Positions 41,501-51,502 of a stretch of 64,000 nt of DNA are shown here, piece after piece. Source of the DNA: Sphingomonas sp. 7/4-4 (GTDB lineage Bacteria > Pseudomonadota > Alphaproteobacteria > Sphingomonadales > Sphingomonadaceae). The notes under the pieces are model-generated. The model saw nothing but the letters and a program-made list of their open reading frames with translations, was not told the DNA's origin and made no database searches. Position 1 is the first letter of the stretch, and each line of letters begins with the position of its first letter. The translations under genes and the position numbers were made by a program. The stretch is from contig NZ_CP115960.1 in assembly GCF_027941955.1 (NCBI RefSeq), forward strand, positions 1,488,001 through 1,552,000. The letters are read 5' to 3'.

Positions 41501-43320
41501 GCATAGGCGATCGCGCCGGCCTTGATCAGGCGCGAGGCGCCCTGCCCGAACACGACGCCCGCGGCGATGCCGGCCAGCGTCGAGAGGATCATTTTGCCCC
41601 AGCTATTGTCCTTCTCCGCCACGCCGACGACCAGCGCGCTCGCACCGATCACGCCGGCCACTGCGTAGAAGGCGATCGCGTTGTCGCCCTCCAGCGCTTC
41701 GATGAACGGGTTGACGATATAGACGTCGGCGAGAAGCGTGATCGTGCCTACGCCGTAGTTGACAATCGCGGTGCCGAGGACGCCGACGACATCGACATCC
41801 CCATCCCAATCGCGGAATCCCGCTGCGCAGCCGAGGCCGCCCAGCATGACGACCGCCTTCGACGCGGCATCCGGCCATGGGAAGCTGAGATCGGTGGTCT
41901 GGGTCAGCGGCGGCACCGGGACGCCGAAGACGGCGTTGCCCGACGACAGCCAGGTCAGATAATTCTTGCTGTCCGAAGGCTCGACGAAGGAGCGCACGAA
42001 ATCGAACGGGCAATTGTCGGTCCAGTTCGGGATGTCGCTCCGCTTGATCGGCGTGCCGTCCTGCTCCTGGAACTGGACATAGGCGCCCAGATAACGCGAG
42101 GGCCAGTTCTTGACCGGCAGCGTCACCGTCTTGGCAGTGGTGTCGAAGCTCAGATCGTAGAGATAGAGGCCGTAGCTCGAGGTCAGGTTCTTGACCGCGA
42201 AGCCCTGCGCGTCGGTGCCGACATTGGTAACGAGCGCCCCGGCGGGCAGGTTGGGCTTGGCCGCCGTAGCAAGGCTGGGCGTCGCGGAGGGCGTGGGCGT
42301 CGGGCTCGGCGTCGGAGCTGAGATGGTGCCCGAGGGCGTCGTCTGCGTGACGCCGTTCTGGGAACTCCATAGCAGCCCGTTCAGTTCGGGCACGTTCTTC
42401 GTCGCGAGCAGCGTCGATTGCACCACCGGGCTCGCCGCCGCGATCACACTTTCGTTCGCCGGATTGCCCGCCGGCGGATCATATTGATCGGTCAGGTTAT
42501 AGGCCGGCATGCCCTGATAGGTCTGGCCCGGCGGCACCGGCCAGTCGGTCTTCTTCTCGCCACCCTGATAGACCAGATTGGTATTGACCTCGGCCGGAAC
42601 CATTGGGCCGCTGCCGTCGTCATTCTGTGACCATTGCACCCACGACTTGTTGTACCAGCAGAACCCGCCCTCGCCCGGCTGGGTCGACTGAATATACTGG
42701 ACGAAATCCGACATGTCCTGGCTGGTCATCGGATTGAGGTAAGTGTCCTTGACGTAGCTCATCACGCCAGGATTGACGCTGCCGAGCTCGGGATGGTTGA
42801 GCGCGATCGACTGGGCGGTGACCCCCGGCGGCTGCACCGCTTCCGCCCCGGCGGTCAGCGCGAACAGATCGTCCTCGCTCAGCCCCGCCGCGTGATCCCG
42901 GAACAGCTCGGGATGCACGCCGTAATGGCCGAGCGCATAATGCTGCGGCGCGCGCTTGCCGCCGCGATAGAAGCGGCGATGCGCGGCGATCAGGTGGCTG
43001 CGCGGAATATGCGGAAAGACCAGCGCGATCTCCGCCAACGGATGATCGTCGAGCGAGGGAAACACCACCCGGCGCAACGACGGCTTGGTGGCGGTGAACT
43101 GCGCTTCCTCGGCGAAGTGCGTCAGGTTGAGCTGGCCATGTTCGGCCATCAGCTTCAGCGCGGGATTGCGAGAAATATGCTCGTCCAGCTTCGAACCGTG
43201 ATCGGCATAGCGGTTCAGCACGACGCGGCGGCCGCCGCCGGCCAGCAGGGTGAATTCGCGCTCGTGCTTGTAGCTCGAAAAATCGAAATGGACGGTGCGG
43301 GCTTCAAGTTTGCGGGACAT
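38572..43320 (-). CDS. 1582-residue protein of unknown function with repeated module and propeller-like tail
   Basis: This is one of the longest unbroken genes in the window, and no signal peptide is visible. Residues 1-300 are mixed charged ('VHFDFSSYKHEREFTLLAGG'). A Pro/Thr/Ser linker ('PTPSPTPTPSATPS') lies near residue 340. Residues ~480-640 hold hydrophobic segments ('IAFYAVAGVIGASALVVGVA', 'LSTLAGIAAGVVFG') that could insert in a membrane. Four copies of a ~60-residue module follow (for example 'VPADLVKQFAAFGYPLPGG'). NHL-like blades ('SPQAMTVTADGRILVLETG') and an end 'DVYNPDGTPLLDEPQ...SEWIP' complete it. ATG 43320 follows GGAG. I do not recognise the family. Confidence 0.75.
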   Translation of the reverse strand: MSRKLEARTVHFDFSSYKHEREFTLLAGGGRRVVLNRYADHGSKLDEHISRNPALKLMAEHGQLNLTHFAEEAQFTATKPSLRRVVFPSLDDHPLAEIALVFPHIPRSHLIAAHRRFYRGGKRAPQHYALGHYGVHPELFRDHAAGLSEDDLFALTAGAEAVQPPGVTAQSIALNHPELGSVNPGVMSYVKDTYLNPMTSQDMSDFVQYIQSTQPGEGGFCWYNKSWVQWSQNDDGSGPMVPAEVNTNLVYQGGEKKTDWPVPPGQTYQGMPAYNLTDQYDPPAGNPANESVIAAASPVVQSTLLATKNVPELNGLLWSSQNGVTQTTPSGTISAPTPSPTPTPSATPSLATAAKPNLPAGALVTNVGTDAQGFAVKNLTSSYGLYLYDLSFDTTAKTVTLPVKNWPSRYLGAYVQFQEQDGTPIKRSDIPNWTDNCPFDFVRSFVEPSDSKNYLTWLSSGNAVFGVPVPPLTQTTDLSFPWPDAASKAVVMLGGLGCAAGFRDWDGDVDVVGVLGTAIVNYGVGTITLLADVYIVNPFIEALEGDNAIAFYAVAGVIGASALVVGVAEKDNSWGKMILSTLAGIAAGVVFGQGASRLIKAGAIAYAKTIAEAAGETVGEITAEEALEEVPVAGWALRVVSIASDIAALAATTVECLVSPATYQIEILRSMDLTVTVKPDPTHGKPDFNPVWPTVSDHYVIQVKYPSGNNQDGGTTYTLAGPMPGQHDAPIVVTFKGIPAGGKIEVVANIYSSTDWLAGTWNSGWIDAVPDSNDQLTAGGAIVEMLVPLTATTTYSQKQTIAYSTASNHYWEVSQFSIDAALVVDLDKGGTPDAAVQAAFADNGNPLSSAATIAVVSNMSEWTVTDPTSSTVFDVNARQIFIGTVFTLSPLSQYQGELNNGGAVPSDVATAFDNAQYPLPTGAQVTAVTANSKWTIALPGQLPLYELDADGTNIDVKQTGYELTVQNTAQPAPPLPQQYPLSTAPTGHALGALQNIIINNQQFELGYAYLASGQNMPIDNQSGTSQLPMYAMQSISTLGQPQEQIIQPTKGFSLPTFLAYDQFGLTPLFALPWSIEPELQNGPVPADLVKQFAAFGYPLPGGTTIAVVTADKDWLIEAPGDTDPLFELRAITAQVNGKPVQQVGVFDYPVPGIDNFFLEPQPAITGQPLSFNLRGVKLDTPPGEYTFDYSSAGDTDVWGVFQNATPFQEMAVHPNGYVVGLDNTNAKMFVLKLPANAMSPDTAPLAMPLAGKGGREGLLDSPQAMTVTADGRILVLETGTLYIDQPRIQAFDVKGNPVPSFAVGQPSFQIPNGGTFITQLDALQVSLQLLELFQQNITPALAPKAILDNSLQSVAADLDNGQVDSTLLATFQQYGLVGQDATTGQFTVTTTTAGSLWFVTDTQSSAVYDVRLVTDPITGFDLIDIYMQFGLSVTIKSSGVEWKIADSVNAMTFEVTKAATSDTLTVQQLCSYMPLRTQSVTGTLSYLDIATETKGYVYVLGVVDNNYNSSHDPKDLAFQLDVYNPDGTPLLDEPQNGINAGKITVDQYRNLFSLNFNVVIGPNSRTEPGVSEWIPSTPTPAS

Positions 43321-43361
43321 CGTGCGCTCCGGTTCGTTTCGGTGAAGGGCGGGATCGATGC

Positions 43362-46253
43362 TCAGCGGGGGCAGTAATACATGCCGCTGGGATCGGGTAC
43401 GCATAACGGGGGCCGCGGTGCGACCCGCGCACGCAGCCACTGGTTGAAGGGCAGACCGTTCGTGACGTTGCTGCTCGCGAAATCGCCGTTCGGGCAGACA
43501 TTGCCGGCCGTCGACATCTGCGCCTGGCTGATGTTGGTGATCGCGGCAGGGATGTTGAAATATTGCGAGATCGTCGGCGTCTGATAGCGCTGGATCCGCA
43601 TGATCGAGCCATAGGCATCGAGCGCGCCGGTCACGCCGTTCGGGATCAGGTTGAAGGTGATGTAGTTGACCACCGGATTATAGGGGTCCTCCGCATCGTT
43701 GCTGACCATCCAGCCGCCCGACGCGATCGACGTGATCGTCGCGCGTGGGCTGAGCGCGATCGACACCGTATAGAAGGCGGCGAGCAGGTTCGGGATCGCG
43801 GGACGCACCGTGATCGTCGTCGTCCCCGCCGAGAGATCGAGCCAGAGCGAATAGACCTGGTAGTCGGGCGCGCCGTTGATGATCTGCCAGTCGGTCGGGT
43901 GCTGTGCGACGAGGATCTGCGAGATCCGCCTGGATCGGGTGGCCGGCAGTAGCGAAGGCATCGATCACCGCCTGATCGACGGGCCCGTTCTTGAGATCGC
44001 CCTCGAGCGACAGCGGCAGGGTGAATTGCGGGGTCGGGGTGTAGCTGGTCCCCGCCGCGACGCCGAGCGCGGGGCGGCTGTTCGCGGTGTCATAGGACTG
44101 GAAGATCACATAATGCGTGCTCCCCGAGGTCAGCTGCCAGTAGATTTCCTCGTTGGTGATCGTCAGGATGGCATCGGTCAGCGTGATCCCCGCGGTCTTG
44201 AAGCCGTTGACGATCCCCGCCCCCACCGGGCCCGGGACCTGCAACTGCTGCAGCGATTGCAGCGACAAGGTGAACTGATGCTTGGGCGTACCGGTGTTGT
44301 ACACCGCGGCCTGCAGTTCGGGCACCACCAGCGTCTGTTGCTGCTGGTTCAGGCTGAACAGCCAAACCCCTGCCGGGGTCGGCAGCTGGATATTGGGATT
44401 GGCGACGCCGAGCGCGGCGTTGGTGAACACCGTGTTGCTCACCGTCGCCCCGTCGAAATTGGCGCCCTGCAGATTGGCGCCGACGAAGGAGGGCCGCGCC
44501 CCGCCCGCCGCGGTGGTCAGGGTGACGTTCTGGAACACCGAATTGGTGAGCAGCGCATAATCGAAGCTGACCCCGGCCAGGTTCGCGCTGCTGAAATCGG
44601 CATTGCCCAGATTGGCGTTGTCGAACTGCGCTTCCTGCAACAGCGCCGAATTGAGATTGGGCTTCGAACCGCCGGTGCCGTAGATCGAGGCGCCGGCGGC
44701 ATTGACTCCCATCATGTTCGCGCCGGTCAGGTTGACGTTGACCATATAGGCGTTCGAAAGCACCGCCGGCGTGGTCGGGATATAGACGTCGAGCGCGAGC
44801 ACCCCGCCCACGGTTTCCTGGATCACGGTATAGTTGGCCGGCGTCGGCCCGGTCGCCTCGACCGTCCACACCGTCGATGAATAGCGCGAGGGGACGATCG
44901 TGACGCCGGTGATCGGATAGCCGTTCGCGGCGAACACCGTCTGCACCCCGGCGGCGTCGCCGTTCTGCAACGCGGTCAGGAACGGGGTGTAGTTGCTGGT
45001 CGCCGATCCGACGCTGAACAGGTCGCTCAACGCACCGAGCTGGGCGTTGGTGAGGTCGGCGCCCATCATCGACGCGTTGGAGAGATTGGCGCCGTTCAGC
45101 TGCACCGTGCCGGTTAGCTTGGTATTGTCGAGCGTGGCGTAGGACAGCTCGGTATTGATGAAGGTCGCGCCGATCAGCTTGCACCCGGTCAGATCGGCCT
45201 GGGTGAGCACCATCGCGCTGAAATCATAGCCGCTGAAATCGATGTACTGGAGCTGGGTCCGGGTGAAGTTGGTCTTGCTGTCGAACACGATCATCTTCGG
45301 GTAGATGGTGACCTTGGTCGCGCTGACATTGTTCAGCGCTGCGCCGGTCAGGTCGGCGCCCTTGATCGTCATCGTGCCGGTTACCGACGATCCGGTGAAC
45401 ACCGCCCCGGTCAGGTCCGCGCCGGTGAAGTCGGTGTTGTAGATATTCTGGTTGCCGCTGAAATCGGCGCCCTGCAGCTTGGTGCCGATGAACTTGGCAT
45501 AGGCGATGTTGCCGGCCTTGGTCAGCATCGCCTGGTTCATCACCGCGTTGGTGAAGTCGCTGTAATCGAGCGAGACGCCGGCCATCTGCGCGCCGGTGAA
45601 GTTCGCGCCGGTGAAATCGCCGTGGCCCATCGAGCAATTCTTCAGCGTCGCGCCGGCGAAGCTGGCATTGGCGGCGCTGGTCCCGTCGAACGCCACGCCG
45701 CCGCTGAACTTGCAGTTCGACAAATCGGCATGGGTCAGCGTCGATGCGGTGAAATCCAGGATCGCCATCGCCTTGCTGAAATCGGTGCCCGACAAATTGA
45801 CCCAGGTCAGATCGGGATTGGCAGTGCCGAACCCGCTTTGCAGGATCGTGGCGATTCCGGGGTGATCTGCGTGCTGGTGAACAGCGAACTGGCCGGCGGC
45901 GTGGTCGGCACGGCGATCCCGCTGAGCGCGGTGCCGGTAACGCTCCAAAGCAAATGGGTGCCGGTGCCGCCGGTGCCGAGATCGGTGATCGTCGTCGAAG
46001 CACCGCTGCCGCCTAGCGCGAACTGGTTCATCGCCGCGCCTGCCGCCGCAGTCGCCGCATAGCCGGCGCCCGCCGCGACGACATAATTGCCGTTCGCGCC
46101 TTGAAGGATGAAGGCGTCGTTGGTGCCGTACAGGTTGAAATGGTCGCTGCCGTCGCTAGGCACGGGGCCGTAGATCAGCGTTCCGCTCGTATCAAGCTGT
46201 ATTACGCCGGAGCCCTGACAAAGACCAATCTTACCAATAAACGGCATAAACAC
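43362..46253 (-). CDS. Pentapeptide-repeat protein with repeated module (two frameshifts)
   Basis: A 964-residue protein with no clear signal peptide. After an N-terminal beta-rich domain ('DAFILQGANGNYVVAAG') come two arrays of A(D/N)LxX pentapeptides ('GADLTGAVFTG', 'GANLSNASMMGADLTNAQLG', 'NANLGNADFSSANLAGVSF'), which form right-handed beta-helices. Three copies of the module shared with the 1582-residue protein follow or interrupt them ('AGVQTVFAANGYPITG', 'QAVIDAFATAGHPI'). I start at GTG 46253, 7 nt after GGAGG; ATG 46247 is an alternative. Breaks lie at 45859-45862 and near 43920 (two bases). Function unknown. Confidence 0.75.
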
Positions 46254-46344
46254 AGAAACACCTCCCAACCACGCCAGATACATGGAGAATTTCTTAACTA
46301 TATTACTGCATTGCTACCGATTCGTTCTATCTATTGTAGTATCC
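46254..46344. promoter_or_regulatory. AT-rich gap inside the long operon
   Basis: A 91-bp intergenic stretch, much richer in A/T than its surroundings, separates the synthetase stop from the pentapeptide gene start. Elsewhere the operon has gaps of 2-41 nt. It may hold an internal promoter for the three large structural genes downstream. I see no strong terminator hairpin in it. Confidence 0.4.
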
Positions 46345-49300
46345 TTATATTCTTGTTTCTACAAATCTAGCAATATCCCGCACCGTTGGTGCGCGGAATA
46401 TTTCCACCATCGGAAATCTAATGTTGAATTCATCTTCGATCCGACGCGCGATGCAACTGGCATCGAGCGACCGGCCGCCGAGATCGAAGAAATCGTCCTG
46501 CACGCCGAAGCCGCTCTGCCCGATCGCTTCCGACCAGATCCGCACCAAGGCACTTTCGACCGGAGTCGTCGGTGGCACGGGAATGCGCGGACGCGGGCGG
46601 AGATCGGGTTCGGGCAGCGCGGCGGTGTCGATCTTGCCGTTGGCAGTGAGCGGCAGCGCGTCGAGGAAGACGAAGGCGTTCGGCACCAATACGGGCGGCA
46701 GCACGTTGCGCGCCACCGCCTTCAGCGTGCCGGCATCGACCGACTTGCCCGGCCGCATCACGACATAGCCGACCAGCGCCGGCGTGCCGTCGGCACGCGC
46801 GCGGGTGGTGACATGTGCATGGAGCAGCGCCGGATCCTGGAGCAGCGCCGCCTCGATCTCACCCGGCTCGATCCGGACGCCACCGATCTTCAGCTGCTGG
46901 TCGATCCGGCCGAGATAGTCGAGCGCGCCGTCGGCGCGGTACCGAACCAGATCGCCCGTGCGATAGAGCGTCGCACCGACAGCGCCGGAAAAGCGGTCAG
47001 GGACGAATGCCGCCGCGCTGCGCACCGGATCGCCGCGATAGCCCAGCCCGACGCACGCGCCGCCGACCAGCAGCTCGCCCGGCGTCCCCGGCGGCACCGG
47101 ATTGCCGCACGCATCGACGACATGCAGCACCGCGCCACGGATCGGTCGGCCGATCGGAGCCCAGGGGCATCGGGCGGCGGCGCCCATTCGGCGATATGGT
47201 GGGTCACATCGTCGGAACATTCGGTTGGCCCATAGGCGTTGACCACAGGCACGCGTGGATAGAGCGCGATCCAGCGCCGGCACAGGTCCGCCGCCAGCGC
47301 CTCGCCGGTCGAGATCAGCCAGCGGAGCCGGGCAAAGGGCACCCGCCCGCCCTGCCGGATCAGTTGCTCGAGCCCGGCACGCAGCATGGAGGGGACGAGC
47401 TCTAGCACGGTTACGCCCGCGCGATCGGCCTCGACGAACAGCGCCTTCGGATCTTGCGTCGTCGCATCGTCGAGCACGCGTACCGATCCGCCCACCGCGA
47501 GTGGCGCGAGATATTGCCAGAGCGAGATGTCGAAGCCGTGCCCCGCGGTCTGCGCGATGCAGTCCCCATTGCCGAGCCCCAGCACATCGATCTTGGCCTG
47601 AAGATGGTTGGCCATGCCGCCATGAGAAACCAGGGCCGCCTTGGCCTCCCCGGTCGATCCGGAGGTGAACAACAGATAGGCCGGCGCCGACCCGTCGGGC
47701 CCCGGGCGTGGCGGCAGCGGTGCGTCGCACGGCTGGTCGATTCGCAGCGCCGGCAGTGCCGGATCGGGTACGGCATGCGCGCCGTCATGAAGCAGCAGCG
47801 CCACCTCCGCCTGCGCGCACAGCCGCGCCAGCCGGGCGTCGGGCCCCTTGGGATCGAGCGGGACATAGACGCAGCCCGCCTTCCACACCGCCAGCATCGC
47901 CGCCAGCGCATCGCACCCGCGGGTTGCGAGCAGCGCGACCGATGCGCCGGACACCACCCGCGCGGCGATCGAGCCGGCAAGTCGGTCCGACAGCGCGTCG
48001 AGCGCGGCGTAAGTGAGTGCCGCATCGGCGCAAGTTATCGCCGGGGCGGCTGGCGTGGCAGCGCGCTGTGCGGCGAAACGGTCGAGGAGCGGCACATAAG
48101 CGGGTGCTGCCTGCCCTACCCCGCCCCAGCGCGCGAGTTGCGCAGCCTCCTCCGCGTCATGCAGCGGCAGCGCGAGCAGATCGGGCGACGCCTCTTCCGC
48201 CAGCACGTCGAGCAACCGGCGGAAATAGCGGGCGAAGCGCGCCGCGTCAGCACCGCTCAGGAACTTCGGATTGTGGATCAGGTCGACGCGCAGCGCGTCA
48301 CCGGTGTCGCGGATATCGAGAGTCAGCCCGAACGGGTTAGCGTCGGTCGCCATCGCTTCCAGGTCGAAGCGCGGGATGAGCCCTCCGGCATGTGCGGCCA
48401 GGCGCTGATAGTTGATCGTCGCGATGATCTTGAACGGCCGTGCCGGATCGACTGCGATCCGCTGGTCGCGCGCCCACATCGACAGCGTGTATTCGCGCCG
48501 GGCGAGCGACTGCAGCAGGCGCGCCGGCAATTGGCCAACCGCGCCGGGCATGCCGAAATCGGCGACCACCGGGACCAGCAGGTTGCAGCAGCCGAGCAGC
48601 GCCGAATCGGCCTCGCCGCGATTGGCGGCATCTACGCCGATCAGCACCCGCTCCTGCCGCGATACCCGGTGCAGCAGCACCGCATAGGCAACGAACAGGG
48701 TCTGGAACAGCGTCGCGCCGCGCGCCGCACCTCGGGCGACCAGCGCCGCGCGCATCGGCGCATCGATCGCGACCGGCACGCGCATGCTATCGTAGCGGAC
48801 GCGGTGCATCGCCGGGAGCAGCCGCGGCGGCTGCCAATCGGGCAGGTCGCGGCCCAGCATCCCCTGCCACCATTCGGCATCGTCGCGGCGTGCGGCTTCG
48901 CGCTGACGCGCCGCACGGGTATCGCGGAATTGCACCGGCTCGGGCAGGGCCGCCGCAGGATCGGCATGGAGCGCCGCAAATTCGCGCGCAAGCACCGCGA
49001 ACGATGCGCCGTCGAGCGCGAGATGATGCGCCGTCACCACCAGCAACTGGCTGACGGGCGCCGCGACGATCGTCGCGCGCCAGGGCGGCGCATCGGGGGC
49101 AAAGGCGCGCCGCCTTTCGTCACGCAGCCAGGCATCCGGCGGTTCGGTCAGCACGACGCGTTCAACTATCGGTTCGCTATCCGCCAGCACTCGCTGTTCG
49201 CCGTCCTCGAACACGGTGCGCAGCGCTTCATGGCGCCGGCCCAGCCGCTGCAAGGTATTGCGCACTATCGCCTCGTCGGGCGCGGTGGTGAACTCGAGCA

Positions 49301-51500
49301 CCATGACGGCGTGGAACACGCTCGCCGCATCCTGGCGCAGTTCGCCGAGCAGGCGGATTTCCTGCTGCATTTCGGTCAGCGCGAAGCGGTCGCGCGCTGG
49401 TTCGCCGGGTTCCGGCTGAGGCAGCAGCGATGTCTGGCCTACCAGCGACGCGAGCAGCCGCCCCTGTTCGGCGACAAGCAGGTTGAGACGGCGCAATTCC
49501 TCGAGCACCGCCGCAAGCGTCGCATCGCCCGGCGCGGGTGCCGGCGCCGCCACATCGCGCAGTGGGACTTCGCCGACGAGCCGAGCGATCCCCGCTACAG
49601 TCGGCATCTCGAATATCGCATCGAGCGGCGGTTCGACGCCGTAGCGGCGGCCCAACCAGCCGATCAACTGCTGCACGCCAAGCGATTCAAGTCCGAGCGC
49701 AAGAAGATTGTCGTCGGCGGCAACCGCCTGTCCCGGCAGGATCGCCCGCAATTGGGCGATCAGTTCCGCCCCGACCTGCGTCGTGCCGGACCAAGCCGCC
49801 CGTGTCCAAACGGCATGCTCGTGCAGCGTCGCCGCGGCCGCGCCGGTCCGCACCGCGCCGCGCGCGATCTTGCCGGTGCGAGTGCGCGGCAGGCTGCCTA
49901 CGCGCAACAGCCGGATCGCGTCGAGCGCGATGCCGTGGCGCGCAGTCACCGCCTGGTTGATCGCCGCGAACAGCGCCGCGGCATCGACCTCGCGCGGCGC
50001 CTCCTGCACCGCGACCAGCCGTGCGCCATCCTCGGCACCGGTCTGAAACACCGCGCCCGTACCGCGCCGCAGCGCCAAATCGGCATCCTGGATCGTCTGC
50101 TCGATATCGTCCGGAGCATGGTTGCGGCCATGGACGACGATCATGTCCTTGAGCCTCCCGGTGACGAACAATTCGCCGCCGTACATGAAGCCGCAATCGC
50201 CGGTACGCAGATAGGCGTCGTCGGCTTCGCCGGCGATCCGCGCGCCGAACTGTGCTGCCGTCGCCGCCGGATCGTTCCAATAGCCATCGGCCAGGCTCGC
50301 CCCGGCCAGCCAGATCTCGCCAACCGCGCCATCCATGACGGGGATATCCGCATCGGGATCGACGATGCGAACCCGCTGCCCCGCCAACGGCGTGCCGCTG
50401 CTGACCAGCGCGACGCCGTCGCCATCACCGGCAGGCAACGCGCGCCCTTCGCGCAACGCCGCCGCGTCAAAGCCGGTCACCGCCGCGCCGTTGCGCCCGG
50501 TCGCGCACAGCACCGACTCCGCCAGGCCATAGGCCGGCAGCCATGCCTCGCTGCGAAAGTCGGCCGGCGCGAACGCCGCTTCGAACCGGGCGAGCGTTGC
50601 CGGCGTGACATAATCGCCGCCGAGCGACGCGATCTGCCAGCAGCTCAGATCGAGCGCCTCGTTTCTCGTCTCCGACGCCGCTGCCGCTGCCGCACAGAGA
50701 TCATAGGCGAAGGCGGGCGCGCCGCAGTAGCTGCCCCGATAGCGCGAGATCGCCTCGATCCAGCGCATCGGCCGGCGCAAGAAGGCGCTTGCCGGCATCC
50801 ACACGTAGGGCCGCCCCATGTACAGCGCGCTCAGCAGGAAGCCGACCAGCCCGAAATCATGCGTGTGCGGCAACCAGCCAACGAAGGTCAGCGCCTCCGC
50901 ACCGTCCCCGGCGCGGCGGCGGTAGAAATCGAGCTGTTCGGCAAGTGCGCGATGGCTGATTGCCGCGCCGCGCGGTGCCCGGGTCGATCCCGAGGTGTAT
51001 TGAATGTAAGCGATGGCATCGGGCTCCGGGTGCGCGAACGCCTCGCTTCCGGCCGGTTCGCCCTCCAGCGCGTCGGTAAACAGCCAGCCGGGGCCGAGAT
51101 CCGGAAGCCGGTCCCGCAACGTGCCGTGCGCAAGCAGCAGCACCGCGCCGCTATTGTCGAATATCCTCGCCAGCGCCGCCGCATCGCGCCGTCGCGGCAG
51201 ATCGACCGGCACCGCGATCACCCCGGCATAGAGGCAGGCGAGGAACGCTATCGCGAAGTCCGGCCCCGCCGGATAGGCGAGCAGCGCGCGATCTCCAGGC
51301 AGCGAGATCTTGCGCAGCCACGCCGCGACGCTACGCGCCCGCCCGGCCAAGGCCCCGAAGCTGAGCCGGCAGCTCTCCGCCTCGCCATCGGCGAGGAAGC
51401 GAAGATAGATGCCGCCGGGATCGTCCGCCGCACGCCGATCGGCGATTTCCAGCAGGCTCGGTGCACGGACGCCCAGACCGCCGATTGCCGCCCGAGGCAT
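46345..51500 (-). CDS. Non-ribosomal peptide synthetase, FAAL-PCP-C-A-PCP (frameshift)
   Basis: A 1718-residue synthetase. Residues ~1-540: fatty acyl-AMP ligase-like domain ('YIQYTSGSTRAPRG', 'WLPAYGLAESVL'). ~570-650: carrier with 'ALGLESLGVQQL'. ~690-1110: condensation domain with 'AHHLALDGASF'. ~1130-1620: adenylation domain ('LLFTSGSTGEAKAALVSHGG', 'VNAYGPTECSDDV', '[14 protein letters not shown]', 'NGKIDTAAL'). ~1640-1718: second carrier with 'FFDLGGRSLDAS'. No thioesterase or reductase is present. Residues I align to the specificity code read D-I-W-E-I-T-A-D-D, similar to codes I recall for short diamino acids. With SbnA/B nearby, N-acyl-diaminopropionyl-carrier is a plausible product. 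The frame breaks at GGGG 47164-47167. Confidence 0.88.
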
Positions 51501-51502
51501 GG

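Noticed and set aside
38788..42321. A 1177-codon open frame on the plus strand opposite the 1582-residue gene
   Set aside because: It is Arg/Ala/Asp-rich with no domains or ribosome site and mirrors the codon bias of the true gene on the other strand. Long antisense frames are expected at this GC content.
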